Shown one piece after another: positions 17,305 to 26,002 of a stretch of DNA of 64,000 nucleotides (position 1 is its first letter; each line of letters starts with the position of its first letter). Position numbers and translations under genes: made by a program. The DNA is from Pelagimonas sp. (GTDB lineage: Bacteria > Pseudomonadota > Alphaproteobacteria > Rhodobacterales > Rhodobacteraceae). Under the pieces are notes generated by a model that saw nothing but the letters and a program-made list of their open reading frames with translations, was not told the origin of the DNA and searched no databases. Where the stretch lies: NCBI GenBank assembly GCA_025210455.1, contig JAOARQ010000013.1, forward strand, positions 248,001 to 312,000, written 5' to 3'.

Positions 17305-18564
17305 ATGTTAAAACATTTTTGCCTTGGGATCTGTGCCCTATTGGTGTGTGCAGGGGCTTTGTGGGCGCAAGAGGCGGCGCCAAAGTCATCGCTGCGCCCG
17401 CCAAGCGCTGAACGCACGCCCGTGCTGTCCTCTCAGGGGGGAAGCGAAGCTGGGTTTCAGGCTTGGGTCACTGACTTTCGCCCGCGCGCGATAGAACAGG
17501 GCATTCCGGCCAGGCTGTTTGATCAGGCTTTTGACGGGGTGCGCTTTAATCCCAAGGTGGTTGAACGGGATCGTCGTCAGTCAGAATTCACCAAGACGAT
17601 CTGGGACTATCTGGACACCGCTGTATCCGATCTTCGGGTAAGTAATGGGCGCAAAGCGCTGAAAAAACACCGCAAACTGCTTGACCGGATCGAAAGGAAA
17701 TACGGTGTCCCAAAAGAGATCGTCGTCGCGATCTGGGGACTGGAAAGCGCTTACGGCACCTTCCGGGGATCAGACAATGTGATTCAGTCGATGGCCTCGT
17801 TGGCTTATGATGCGCGGCGCAAAGGCTTCTTTGAGGCGCAATTGCTGGCGGCGCTGGAAATCTTGCGTGATGGCCACACGCAACCGCGCAATATGAAAGG
17901 ATCATGGGCCGGTGCCATGGGGCACACGCAGTTTATGCCAACGTCCTTTTTGGAATTGGCAGTGGATCACACGGGCGACGGGCGGCGTGATATCTGGGGG
18001 GATGACCCGACCGATGCGCTGGCCTCAACCGCAAATTATCTGCGCCACAATGGTTGGAAAACTGGGGTGCCCTGGGGCGTTGAAGTGCGCATTCCCAAAG
18101 GGTTTGATTACCTGATGGCCAACCGTGATGATTTGCGGCTGCCTTCTGACTGGGCGGCGCTGGGGGTGCTGGGGATCAATGGCAAACCTGTCCGGGATTT
18201 TGCCAGGGCTTCGGTGCTGCTGCCCGCTGGGCATCAGGGGGCAGCCTTTTTGGTTTTCGAAAACTTCGAGGTACTGGAAAGCTACAACACTGCTGATGCC
18301 TATGTCATCGGCGTGGGTCATCTGGCGGATCGTATTGCGGGGCGTCCAGCCATTCAGGGCAAATGGCCCCGGCAGGATCGTGCGCTCACCTATGATGAAC
18401 GTATTGAGCTGCAAACAAGGCTGACCAAAGCTGGTTTCGATACCAAAAAGATCGACGCCAAAATCGGCCCGTTGACCATTCAGGCGGTGCGGGATTTTCA
18501 GCGCGCCAAAGGGCTGGTGCCAGATGGGTACGCGTCGCTTTCCGTGCTCAAGCTATTGCGTTAA
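17305..18564 (+). CDS. Lytic murein transglycosylase (MltB-type SLT_2) with peptidoglycan-binding domain
   Basis: Periplasmic peptidoglycan lyase, 419 aa, with signal peptide MLKHFCLGICALLVCAGALWA. The SLT_2 domain (about residues 60-345) contains VPKEIVVAIWGLESAYG, with the catalytic Glu in GLESAYG, and GSWAGAMGHTQFMPTSFLELAVD plus the DHTGDGRRDIW loop. A C-terminal PG_binding_1 repeat reads LQTRLTKAGFDTKKIDAKIGPLT in two parts, ending GYASLSVLKLL. A paralogue of similar layout lies at 50776-52026. The 3' end overlaps the convergent small gene by 4 bp. Confidence 0.93.
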   Translation: MLKHFCLGICALLVCAGALWAQEAAPKSSLRPPSAERTPVLSSQGGSEAGFQAWVTDFRPRAIEQGIPARLFDQAFDGVRFNPKVVERDRRQSEFTKTIWDYLDTAVSDLRVSNGRKALKKHRKLLDRIERKYGVPKEIVVAIWGLESAYGTFRGSDNVIQSMASLAYDARRKGFFEAQLLAALEILRDGHTQPRNMKGSWAGAMGHTQFMPTSFLELAVDHTGDGRRDIWGDDPTDALASTANYLRHNGWKTGVPWGVEVRIPKGFDYLMANRDDLRLPSDWAALGVLGINGKPVRDFARASVLLPAGHQGAAFLVFENFEVLESYNTADAYVIGVGHLADRIAGRPAIQGKWPRQDRALTYDERIELQTRLTKAGFDTKKIDAKIGPLTIQAVRDFQRAKGLVPDGYASLSVLKLLR

Positions 18565-19046
18565 CGGGTCTTGGGTTCGCAGCGCTTGCCTTTGAAGCAG
18601 CGGACAATCTGACGTTCTTGTGCTTTGCTGGGATTTGGGTGCAGGAAATTGCCACAGGGATCCGCCTGCGCAATATAGCGCGCGCCCTCTTTCTTGAGAA
18701 ACGCCAAATAAGGCGTGTCGCTGCTGGGCTGAGCGCACCACGGGCCAAAACATCTGGCCCGCAGTATGATCTGCGCATCCACAGGGCTGTCAAAGCCACC
18801 CCCTGACAGCATTTTTCCAGTGATCCGCGCGGGGATATCTGTGCTGGGTGGCGTCAGCGTTTGATTGTTCAGATCGGTCTTGGGCAGCTGGCTGGCGTCA
18901 AACTGCAAAGTTCCGCTGACAATCACCCATTCCGCACTGTCCTGCGCAGCGTGCTGATAATCCCGAACCACATCCGCAGGCAGACAACTCAGCGCAAGCA
19001 CCGGCTTGGCGACGGCCATGAAGAGAACAATCAGCAATCCACGCAT
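18561..19046 (-). CDS. Secreted hypothetical protein, cysteine-containing
   Basis: A 161-aa protein with an N-terminal signal (MRGLLIVLFMAVAKPVLALS) and eight or so cysteines in the mature part, including RCFGPWCAQP and RCFKGKRC, that suggest periplasmic disulfides. I do not recognise a family. AAGGA lies 7 bases before ATG 19046; GTG 19049 is an alternative. It is the last gene of the gpmI-envC-ctpA-rppH strand group, 18 bp after rppH. No function is proposed. Confidence 0.72.
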   Translation of the reverse strand: MRGLLIVLFMAVAKPVLALSCLPADVVRDYQHAAQDSAEWVIVSGTLQFDASQLPKTDLNNQTLTPPSTDIPARITGKMLSGGGFDSPVDAQIILRARCFGPWCAQPSSDTPYLAFLKKEGARYIAQADPCGNFLHPNPSKAQERQIVRCFKGKRCEPKTR

Positions 19047-19064
19047 CACATGATCCTTTCTAGA

Positions 19065-19568
19065 TCAGAGGAAGTCGTCGAAAGCCTCTATCACCTGTTG
19101 GTAAACAGCGCGTTTGAACGGCACGATATTTTCAACCAGATCCTCTACAGGCAGCCAGCGCCATTCTGAAAACTCCTGATGTTTTTGCACGATGTTCACC
19201 TGATCATCGGAGCCCTCAAAACGCATCAGAAACCACTTTTGCTTTTGCCCGCGAAAGCGACCTTTCCAGATTTTCGGGATCAGATCATGGGGAAGATCAT
19301 AGGAAATCCATCCCTTGGTTTTGGCGATAACCGTCACCAGATCCTTGGGCACCCCGGTTTCTTCTTCCAACTCGCGCAGGGCGGCTTTCTTGGGTTTTTC
19401 GTCTTTGTCGATCCCACCTTGCGGCATCTGCCAGGCGGGCACGGTGCTGTCGATGCGCTGGCCAACAAAAACGTGACCATCGGCGTTGATCAACATCACA
19501 CCAACATTCTTGCGATACGGGAGCTGTTCGATTTCTTCCGGGGTCACGGGATCATCCTTTGAATGCAT
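19065..19568 (-). CDS. rppH: RNA pyrophosphohydrolase RppH (Nudix)
   Basis: Cytoplasmic Nudix hydrolase, 167 aa, that removes pyrophosphate from the 5' triphosphate of mRNA and starts decay. The Nudix box is [20 protein letters not shown], followed by TGVP, fitting Gx5Ex7REUxEExGU. RppH-specific parts are [31 protein letters not shown], and the C-terminal [12 protein letters not shown] and [12 protein letters not shown]. Start 19568 (MHSKDDP) was chosen because further upstream the frame overlaps the previous gene and shows no homology. It overlaps that gene by 17 bp. Confidence 0.92.
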   Translation of the reverse strand: MHSKDDPVTPEEIEQLPYRKNVGVMLINADGHVFVGQRIDSTVPAWQMPQGGIDKDEKPKKAALRELEEETGVPKDLVTVIAKTKGWISYDLPHDLIPKIWKGRFRGQKQKWFLMRFEGSDDQVNIVQKHQEFSEWRWLPVEDLVENIVPFKRAVYQQVIEAFDDFL

Positions 19569-20247
19569 TTCGCAAATCTTCTGCCAATGTCCGGGCACGT
19601 TCTGGTTCGACATGCCAGCAGACAGCCACTTCATAGGCCAGCGCAGCATGTTCGACAATGTCCGAGCTGCCCCCACGGGTGCATAGATCAAAATCCGGTG
19701 TGTTCCGGTGCGCTTCATCCCAATCATACAGGGTCAACTGGCCTGTATCTGCGATGCGCATATTGCCGGAATGAAGATCGCCATGGATGACGCAGCCCGG
19801 TTGACCAGGCAGGTTTTTCCAGGTGGCAAGGCACAGATGCACCAGATCTGCTGGGATGGTGTTCAGGTCGATATCGCCGGAAATGGTTTCTGGGGTGAAG
19901 TTGCCGATTGCTGCAAAGCCCGGGCGCTGCGCTATTGCGTGGCTAGCAGAATGAAAGATGCGAATAGTTTCAATGATCTGTGGCCTGTCAGTGTCACAAA
20001 TTTCGCGCCCGGTTATATAGGGTTCGGCGGTCCAGCCGCGGTGAGTTTTGAGCCCCGTAAGGGTGGTCGTGGGTATCGGCGCAATGATCTGAGAGTGGCC
20101 AAGCGCATCGGTGAGATGATCAAGCCATTGCAGCTGATCCTCGCTGCGGCAGGTTGTTTTGAAAACAACACGGTGTTTTTGGTTCTGTCCCAGCAGCACA
20201 CGATTGCGATAGCCCCTGGGCAGTGGGGTAAAAGAAAGATCCGGCAA
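19552..20247 (-). CDS. Phosphotransferase of the APH/choline-kinase fold
   Basis: A 231-aa protein with the kinase catalytic loop [10 protein letters not shown] near residue 165 and the metal-binding [14 protein letters not shown], diagnostic of the aminoglycoside/choline kinase superfamily. The N terminus GYRNRVLLG resembles the nucleotide-binding loop of such enzymes. No ATG exists in frame before Met 175, so the start must be non-ATG; TTG 20247 is the simplest choice, with CTG or ATT codons just upstream and GTG 20199 as alternatives. It begins about 40 bp after ctpA and overlaps rppH. The substrate is unknown; antibiotic resistance is not implied. Confidence 0.75.
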   Translation of the reverse strand: MPDLSFTPLPRGYRNRVLLGQNQKHRVVFKTTCRSEDQLQWLDHLTDALGHSQIIAPIPTTTLTGLKTHRGWTAEPYITGREICDTDRPQIIETIRIFHSASHAIAQRPGFAAIGNFTPETISGDIDLNTIPADLVHLCLATWKNLPGQPGCVIHGDLHSGNMRIADTGQLTLYDWDEAHRNTPDFDLCTRGGSSDIVEHAALAYEVAVCWHVEPERARTLAEDLRNAFKG

Positions 20248-20285
20248 GCCCCAGGCTGCCGGATCTGGTTGGTCGTCGCATGAAA

Positions 20286-21620
20286 TCAGTTCTTTGGACC
20301 CAGCGCTGACAGACCTTTCAGAATGTCGATGGCATAGGCCAGCTGATAGTCATCTTTGCGCAGTTTGGCGGCCTCTTCTGCTTTGGCGCGGTCAGCTTCG
20401 ATCTGATTGATCTCATCTTCTGTCAGTGAATCGTTCTCAAGGCTGCCGCGCAGATCCGCCTCTGAGCGCGAGAAACGGTTTTCGGCGCCCTCTTCCGCGG
20501 TTTCCTCGGTGCGGCGTGGCTGTTCGACGATGATGTCAGGCGATACACCCAGCGATTGGATCGAGCGACCCGATGGGGTGTAATAGCGCGCGGTGGTCAG
20601 GCGCATGGCCCCGGCGCCCCGCAGCGGCATCACGGTCTGAACGGATCCTTTGCCAAAGGATTTGGTGCCGACAACAATCGCCCGGCGATGATCCTGCAAG
20701 GCGCCTGCAACGATCTCAGAAGCCGAGGCAGAGCCGCCATTGATCAGCACCACCAGTGGTTTGCCAAAGGCCAGATCGCCTGCGGTGGCGTTGAACCGTT
20801 CACCATCCGCCGGGTTGCGGCCACGGGTTGAAACGATCTCACCCTTTTCAAGGAAAGCGTCCGATACGCGGATCGCCTGTGTCAGCAGGCCACCCGGGTT
20901 GTTGCGCAGATCCAGTACCACGCCATTGACGCTGTCGATGCCGCCAGCTTCTTCGATCTGTTTGGCCAGACCATCGGCCATCTGCTGATAGGTCTGATCA
21001 TTGAAGGTGGTAACGCGCAGCACAACGGTGTCCGCTTCGATGCGGGCGCGGGCGGCGGTCAGCTTGATCTTGTCGCGGATGATGGTGACGTCAAAGGGTT
21101 CGTCTTCGCCTTCGCGCACAACGGTGATCACGATTTCTGACCCAACCGGGCCGCGCATCCGTTCCACGGCCTCATCCAGTGTCAGGCCCAGCACGCTTTC
21201 GCCATCGACATGGGTGACGAAATCACCGGCTTCAATTCCGGCCTCATCCGCAGGGGTGCCATCAATCGGAGAGACAACTTTTACAAAGCCCTCTTCCTGT
21301 GTGACCTCAATGCCCAGACCGCCAAATTCGCCACGGGTCTGCACGCGCATATCGGCGGCATCATCGGGCGGCAGATAGCTGGAATGCGGATCAAGCGAGG
21401 TCAGCATCCCGTTGATTGCTGCCTCGATCAGGTCACCGGGCTCAACCTCTTCGACATATTGCGCGCGCACCCGTTCAAAGATGTCGCCAAACAGATCCAG
21501 CTGTTCATAGACGGTTGCGTTCTTTTCGCCTTCCTGCGCCAGCAGGGGGCCAACAAATTGCGTGGTCGCCACCACCGATGCCAGCGAACCGGCCAGCGCG
21601 GCCATCACGAACTTCTTCAT
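20286..21620 (-). CDS. ctpA: C-terminal processing peptidase, S41 family (CtpA)
   Basis: Periplasmic serine protease, 444 aa, with a signal/anchor MKKFVMAALAGSLASVVATTQF. A PDZ domain spans roughly 90-170 (GGLGIEVTQEEGFVKVVSPI, DGTPADEAGIEAGD). The S41 core has NNPGGLLTQAIRVSDAFL, then GGSASASEIVAGALQDHRRA with the catalytic serine and GTKSFGKGSVQT with the catalytic lysine. An acidic, charged tail follows. AAGGAAG precedes ATG 21620. It lies directly after envC, and such Ctp proteases commonly act on cell-wall hydrolases and envelope proteins. Confidence 0.93.
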   Translation of the reverse strand: MKKFVMAALAGSLASVVATTQFVGPLLAQEGEKNATVYEQLDLFGDIFERVRAQYVEEVEPGDLIEAAINGMLTSLDPHSSYLPPDDAADMRVQTRGEFGGLGIEVTQEEGFVKVVSPIDGTPADEAGIEAGDFVTHVDGESVLGLTLDEAVERMRGPVGSEIVITVVREGEDEPFDVTIIRDKIKLTAARARIEADTVVLRVTTFNDQTYQQMADGLAKQIEEAGGIDSVNGVVLDLRNNPGGLLTQAIRVSDAFLEKGEIVSTRGRNPADGERFNATAGDLAFGKPLVVLINGGSASASEIVAGALQDHRRAIVVGTKSFGKGSVQTVMPLRGAGAMRLTTARYYTPSGRSIQSLGVSPDIIVEQPRRTEETAEEGAENRFSRSEADLRGSLENDSLTEDEINQIEADRAKAEEAAKLRKDDYQLAYAIDILKGLSALGPKN

Positions 21621-21631
21621 TTCACACTTCC

Positions 21632-22741
21632 TTATTCGGTTGTGAACCACGACAGCGGATCAACAGGCGTATTGCCTTCTCTGACTTCTATATAGAGCGT
21701 TTCCGAACGCCCAGCACCAGCCCCTTCACCGGGACGTGAAATAAATTTTTCTGACTCGCCCCCCATGATGCCAATCGGAGAGCCCTCGGGCAGAACCTGC
21801 CCCGTTTTACCATAGACTGCCGCCATTCCGGCGATCACGAACAAGAGATCAGATTGTGGTTCCAGAATGGTTACCAGACCATAATCCAAAAGCGGGCCAG
21901 TATAGCGGATGGTTGCAGCGGTTGGTGTTGTCACCAGCGCCTGCGGCTGGGTGCCCAGAACGATGCCGGGCCGGATAATCCCGGCGGCATCCGGTTCCGC
22001 CGCACCGCGCAGGATCACGCCACGCGCGGGCAGGGGCAGCAGCCCCCGGCGATCACCGATTGGGGGCAGGGGGTCATCGACCTCGTTTTCAGCGATCTGC
22101 GACAGGCCCGAAGCAAAGCCATGCAGGGTTTCTGTTGATGAAATCAGAATTGCTGTGCGCACGGGATCTTCGGTGAAGCGCTGTGGCAGTTCAGTGCGAT
22201 CTGCAATCGCCTGTGACAGCGTTGTGCGCGCAGCCTGCACATCGGCCAATCCCTGTTCCAGCGTCAGCGCCGCGTTTTGTTGCAGCGCCCCAAGGGCAGT
22301 GACCTCATCAAGATCGCGCCTGAGCCGCGCCGCTTTTTCTGCCAGACCGGGGGTGACAGCCGCCAGCAGCATCCCCGAACGCGCCATACTTAGGGGGCCA
22401 TCCGGATGAACCAGCGCCCGCGGTTCGGTTTTATTGCCAAGCGCAGACAGCGCGCCAAGCAGGCTGGCCACGTCGGCCTCTTGGGCCTGAAGCTTGCGCC
22501 GCAATTCTACTTCGCGGGTGGCGGCATCACGCAGTCCATCGCGCATCGCAGACAGCCCATCTTCAAAGGCGCGCACCGTTTCTGTCAGCGCAGCCACGCG
22601 ATCACGGGCACCTTTTGCCTGATCCAATTGCACCGAAGCCGCCTCAAGCGCCTGAGCCGCCCGGCGTGCAGGTTCCCCCGCGTCCTGCGCCGCCAGTGGC
22701 TGCGCCAAGAATAGGATCAGACCAAGCGCCAGTCGCGTCAC
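21632..22741 (-). CDS. envC: EnvC-like murein hydrolase activator, degenerate M23 domain
   Basis: A 369-aa periplasmic protein with signal peptide MTRLALGLILFLAQPLAA. A long coiled coil (about 20-190) precedes a LytM/M23-like domain (about 255-365: LPLPARGVILRGA, LLDYGLVTILEPQSDLLFVI, GSPIGIMGGESE, TLYIEVREG). The zinc-binding H-x3-D and H-x-H motifs of active M23 peptidases are missing, as in E. coli EnvC, so it should act as an amidase activator, not a peptidase. The GTG start overlaps the gpmI stop (GTGA). It is followed by ctpA. Confidence 0.88.
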   Translation of the reverse strand: MTRLALGLILFLAQPLAAQDAGEPARRAAQALEAASVQLDQAKGARDRVAALTETVRAFEDGLSAMRDGLRDAATREVELRRKLQAQEADVASLLGALSALGNKTEPRALVHPDGPLSMARSGMLLAAVTPGLAEKAARLRRDLDEVTALGALQQNAALTLEQGLADVQAARTTLSQAIADRTELPQRFTEDPVRTAILISSTETLHGFASGLSQIAENEVDDPLPPIGDRRGLLPLPARGVILRGAAEPDAAGIIRPGIVLGTQPQALVTTPTAATIRYTGPLLDYGLVTILEPQSDLLFVIAGMAAVYGKTGQVLPEGSPIGIMGGESEKFISRPGEGAGAGRSETLYIEVREGNTPVDPLSWFTTE

Positions 22742-24246
22742 GAAATAAGGCTCTCCCCGGTCATTTCGGAAGGCTGTTCCAATCCCATCAGTTGCAGCAG
22801 CGTCGGCGCAACATCGGCCAGACGGCCGGGTTTGACCTGCGCCCCGTCTGGGCCACCAAACAAGATCACAGGCACCAGATTGGTGGTATGCGCCGTATGC
22901 GGTCCACCGGTTTCCGGATCCACCATGGTTTCACAATTGCCGTGATCGGCAATCACCAGCATCGCGCCGCCCTTTTCTTCCAGCTTGGCAACGACCTGTC
23001 CCAGCCCTGCATCCACCGCTTCGCAAGCGGCTTTGGCGGCGTCCAGATCGCCTGTGTGCCCTACCATATCGGGGTTGGCATAGTTCACAACGATCAGATC
23101 ATAGCCGTGATCAATTGCGGCAAGGAACCGCTCGGTCACTTCACCGGCGCTCATCTCGGGTTGCAGATCATAGGTGGCGATCTTGGGGGATTTCGGCATA
23201 AAGCGATCTTCGCCTGCCTCTGGGGTTTCCTTGCCACCGTTCAGGAAAAAGGTCACATGCGGATATTTTTCTGTCTCAGCAAGCCGGTACTGAGATTTGC
23301 CATGTTTCGCTGCCCATTCACCCAAGGTGTTGACGATATCGCGCTTTGGGAAAACCGTGGTCATATAGCTGTTATGCGCATCGGAATATTCAACCATGCC
23401 CAGCAGCGCCGATAGCTGGGGCTTTTCGCGCACAAAACCGTCGAAGGTGGGGCTGCCAATGGCCGCAAGGATTTCGCGCGCACGATCAGCGCGGAAATTG
23501 ACGAAAAAGATCCCGTCTCCGGCGTTCAGCCCGGCGTAGTCTCCGACCGGGAAGGGCTGGATGAACTCATCAGCCACATCCGTGTCATAGCTGGCTTTGA
23601 TCCCCGCAAAGGCGCTGGGCTGACGGGTGCCTTGGGCCTCAATCATGGTGCGATAGGCTTGTTCTACCCGTTCCCAGCGATTGTCGCGGTCCATCGCGTA
23701 ATAGCGGCCTGATACTGTTGCGATAAAGGCGCCTTCTGGCAGGGCGGCTTCGAAATTGGCAATCTGATCTGCCGCCGAAGTTGGCGCAACATCGCGCCCA
23801 TCGGTGATCACATGCACGGCAACCCGCAGACCTGACCCTGTCAGCGCTTTCACAGCGGCGAGGATATGTTCGGAATGCGCGTGAACCCCGCCGTCTGATG
23901 TCAGGCCCATCACATGAGCCACACCGCCCGTGTTTTTGACCGACGCGGCAAAATCCAATAAGGCGCTATTCTCAAAGAAAGACTGATCTTCGATGGACAG
24001 ATCGATCTGCCCCAGATCCATGGCCACTACCCGACCCGCGCCAATATTGGTGTGCCCCACCTCTGAGTTGCCCATCTGCCCTGTTGGCAGACCCACATCG
24101 GGGCCGTGGGTGATCAGCGTTGCGTTCGGGCAGGTCGCATAAAGGCGATCCATGGTTGGGGTATTGGCCAGCAGCGGGGCGTTGGCCGCGGTGTCCTCGG
24201 ACAGGCCCCAGCCGTCGAGAATAGTGAGGATGACGGGTTTGGTCAT
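22738..24246 (-). CDS. gpmI: 2,3-bisphosphoglycerate-independent phosphoglycerate mutase
   Basis: Cytoplasmic glycolytic enzyme interconverting 3- and 2-phosphoglycerate, 502 aa. The alkaline-phosphatase fold is shown by ILTILDGWGLSE with the metal-binding Asp, MGNSEVGHTNIGAGR with the phosphorylated Ser, HSEHILA, DGRDVAPTSA and the late motifs VNYANPDMVGHTGD and VIADHGNCETM. Start 24246 (MTKPVILTI) has GAGGGC upstream. It is the first gene of a six-gene minus-strand operon running to 18561, the usual gpmI-envC-ctpA arrangement of alphaproteobacteria. Confidence 0.95.
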   Translation of the reverse strand: MTKPVILTILDGWGLSEDTAANAPLLANTPTMDRLYATCPNATLITHGPDVGLPTGQMGNSEVGHTNIGAGRVVAMDLGQIDLSIEDQSFFENSALLDFAASVKNTGGVAHVMGLTSDGGVHAHSEHILAAVKALTGSGLRVAVHVITDGRDVAPTSAADQIANFEAALPEGAFIATVSGRYYAMDRDNRWERVEQAYRTMIEAQGTRQPSAFAGIKASYDTDVADEFIQPFPVGDYAGLNAGDGIFFVNFRADRAREILAAIGSPTFDGFVREKPQLSALLGMVEYSDAHNSYMTTVFPKRDIVNTLGEWAAKHGKSQYRLAETEKYPHVTFFLNGGKETPEAGEDRFMPKSPKIATYDLQPEMSAGEVTERFLAAIDHGYDLIVVNYANPDMVGHTGDLDAAKAACEAVDAGLGQVVAKLEEKGGAMLVIADHGNCETMVDPETGGPHTAHTTNLVPVILFGGPDGAQVKPGRLADVAPTLLQLMGLEQPSEMTGESLIS

Positions 24247-24497
24247 GAAATCAGCCCTCATGGAATGTTTGCCAGCCATGTATCAGGCACCACCCGGAAT
24301 GTGGAGAGCATAAGGCGCGCGAAAGCCGCATTCGCGGTTTGTTTTCGGTCTGGTTGTAAAAAGCGGTTTCATTTCACCCAGGACTTAAGGCATTTGGGAT
24401 GAATGTATACAATAACCCCTCTATACCTCCAAAAGGTGGGCGGCCCTTACGCTGGGTTGCAGGGGTGCGTTCACCCAAGACGACATAGCCAGACACA
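24247..24497. other. Divergent promoter region, no gene
   Basis: A 251-bp gap between gpmI and the unknown gene at 24498. It is more AT-rich near 24395-24425 and contains a short CCGC-ATTC-GCGG hairpin at 24329-24340 followed by TTTGTTTT. I cannot assign exact promoters. Confidence 0.4.
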
Positions 24498-25229
24498 ATG
24501 CCCGGAACTGACGACTTCTTTGTGACACGCCTGTTTTCCCTCTGCGAACGGTTGATGCTGACGCAGAACCTGTCGCTTGATGTGTCGACAGATTTCGAGG
24601 CCTCGCAGCGGCGCATGACAGCGATGCAAAAGGATTCCTTTACGCCGATGCTGTGCAGTCGGTTTCACGACTTTTCGAAAGACGATGCCTTTTACATGTT
24701 TCTGCGCAAAGGCAGCAAAGACATCGCCGGTGTGGCCGCGCGGTTGGATAATCTGCATTCCGAAACGCTAAGCGACTATTGGACCCGCAGCTATGCGCGG
24801 CTGTATGGACAAGAAAGAGAGAGAATTTCCCATCTGCATGCCCCAGCCGCCATTTCAGAGATACGCGGTAGGGTTGTGTATCTCGGAGAGTTCTACTTTA
24901 CACCCTCAGCGCGCGGTTCAAGAAATTTGCTGCGCCTGTTTACCAATTCGTTGTTTTCCTATTGCCACCTGCATTGGAAACCGGACTGGCAATATGCCTT
25001 TATCCGCAAAAAGCACATCGATCGCGGCTATGCCGGGGTTTACGGGTTTACACGCCAAATCCCAGGCGCGCAGACATGGCTCGCTCCCCCGGAAGGACGC
25101 AGTTCACAGGAATATCTGGTTGCCCTGCCTCATAGCGAATTGATCCATTCCGCGCGCTACTACGTGACCAATCCGGAGCTGTTTTTGGGGGAAGACACGC
25201 TGAGCAAAGTGGAAAAGTTAAGCACATAG
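24498..25229 (+). CDS. Uncharacterised protein, GNAT-like features
   Basis: A 243-aa soluble protein without a signal peptide. I do not recognise the family. The middle part, GRVVYLGEFYFTPSARGSRN followed by an LLRLF helix, resembles motif A of GNAT acyltransferases (beta strand, then a small-residue turn and helix), and an earlier KDIAGVAARLD strand could precede it; this is only a structural guess. It is rich in aromatic residues in the C-terminal half. The SD before ATG 24498 is weak, and ATG 24555 is possible. Its last 70 bp overlap the convergent XRE regulator gene. Confidence 0.65.
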   Translation: MPGTDDFFVTRLFSLCERLMLTQNLSLDVSTDFEASQRRMTAMQKDSFTPMLCSRFHDFSKDDAFYMFLRKGSKDIAGVAARLDNLHSETLSDYWTRSYARLYGQERERISHLHAPAAISEIRGRVVYLGEFYFTPSARGSRNLLRLFTNSLFSYCHLHWKPDWQYAFIRKKHIDRGYAGVYGFTRQIPGAQTWLAPPEGRSSQEYLVALPHSELIHSARYYVTNPELFLGEDTLSKVEKLST

Positions 25230-25927
25230 GGCACGCCGACAGCATCCTTGACCGGCAACATCAGGCGTACAAAATCGACCTGAACCGCCTCGGCGGTTTC
25301 GGTGGCGGGCACCAGACGTGTTTGCGGTGTCACCATGCCAATCCCGACTTGGCGCACCGTTGCGATATTCTTTTTCAGCGCTTCCATATCCACCTCGTTT
25401 AAGGTGTTGATAAAGCTCTGAAGGCGACAGGTATCTTTTGAATTCAATGTCTTGGCAGATAGGCCGCGCGCGCCCATGTGTTTCACCTGTGGTGCGCCGT
25501 GATCTAGGCCAGAGGCTGACACGAGATCCACATAAGGCATCAGCGCATCGCAGTTTTCCAACCTGCCGTTGGTTTCCTGCCACCAACCAACCACGGTGTC
25601 CATCGAAGGGCGATCACCTTGGGCCAGCAGTTTTGTCCGGGCAGAACGCAGGACTTCGGTCAGCATCTTTGAGGCCTGACGGTCGATATCGCTGGGGGCG
25701 GTGTTTTCAAAATCGAGGGTGTCATCGTCAAAATATGACAGGCTGACACCCAGTTCTTTCGCCAGTCGCGACATGGTGCCGATAGAGGGGTCTTCCACCC
25801 CGGTCCGGTTTAGATAGCCAGACAGATAGCTGCGGCTTTTTCCGATGGCGAGGCTGAGCTCTGTCACGCCACGATCCTGCGCGCCGACGAGATTTTGAAT
25901 CTTTCGGCGTAGAATTTCCGAATCCAT
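25160..25927 (-). CDS. XRE-family transcriptional regulator
   Basis: A 255-aa regulator. The HTH lies at about residues 18-62 (VTELSLAIGKSRSYLSGYLN, MSRLAKELGVSLSYF). The remaining 190 residues form a non-cupin domain with YVDLVSASGLDHGAP and FVRLMLPVKDAVGVPYVLNF, which looks like a PAS-type sensor fold but is not a confident match. GGGGGAT precedes ATG 25927. The gene converges on an unknown gene with a 70-bp coding overlap. It may autoregulate; no operator was identified. Confidence 0.82.
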   Translation of the reverse strand: MDSEILRRKIQNLVGAQDRGVTELSLAIGKSRSYLSGYLNRTGVEDPSIGTMSRLAKELGVSLSYFDDDTLDFENTAPSDIDRQASKMLTEVLRSARTKLLAQGDRPSMDTVVGWWQETNGRLENCDALMPYVDLVSASGLDHGAPQVKHMGARGLSAKTLNSKDTCRLQSFINTLNEVDMEALKKNIATVRQVGIGMVTPQTRLVPATETAEAVQVDFVRLMLPVKDAVGVPYVLNFSTLLSVSSPKNSSGLVT

Positions 25928-26002
25928 ATCCCCCACCCGTACAATATTTTTAACGTTTGGGGGACATTGCAAATGCAACGTATGATTGTCAAGCGCTATG
26001 GC

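Noticed and set aside
19727-20281. Frameshift at the start of the APH-fold kinase, joining ATG 20281 in another frame.
   Set aside because: The frame from ATG 20281 gives no kinase-like N terminus, while the in-frame TTG start preserves the GYRNRV loop. A non-ATG start is simpler than a frameshift.
24329-24350. CCGC-ATTC-GCGG hairpin followed by TTTGTTTT as a terminator of an unannotated transcript.
   Set aside because: The stem is only 4 bp and the U-tract is interrupted; too weak to call.
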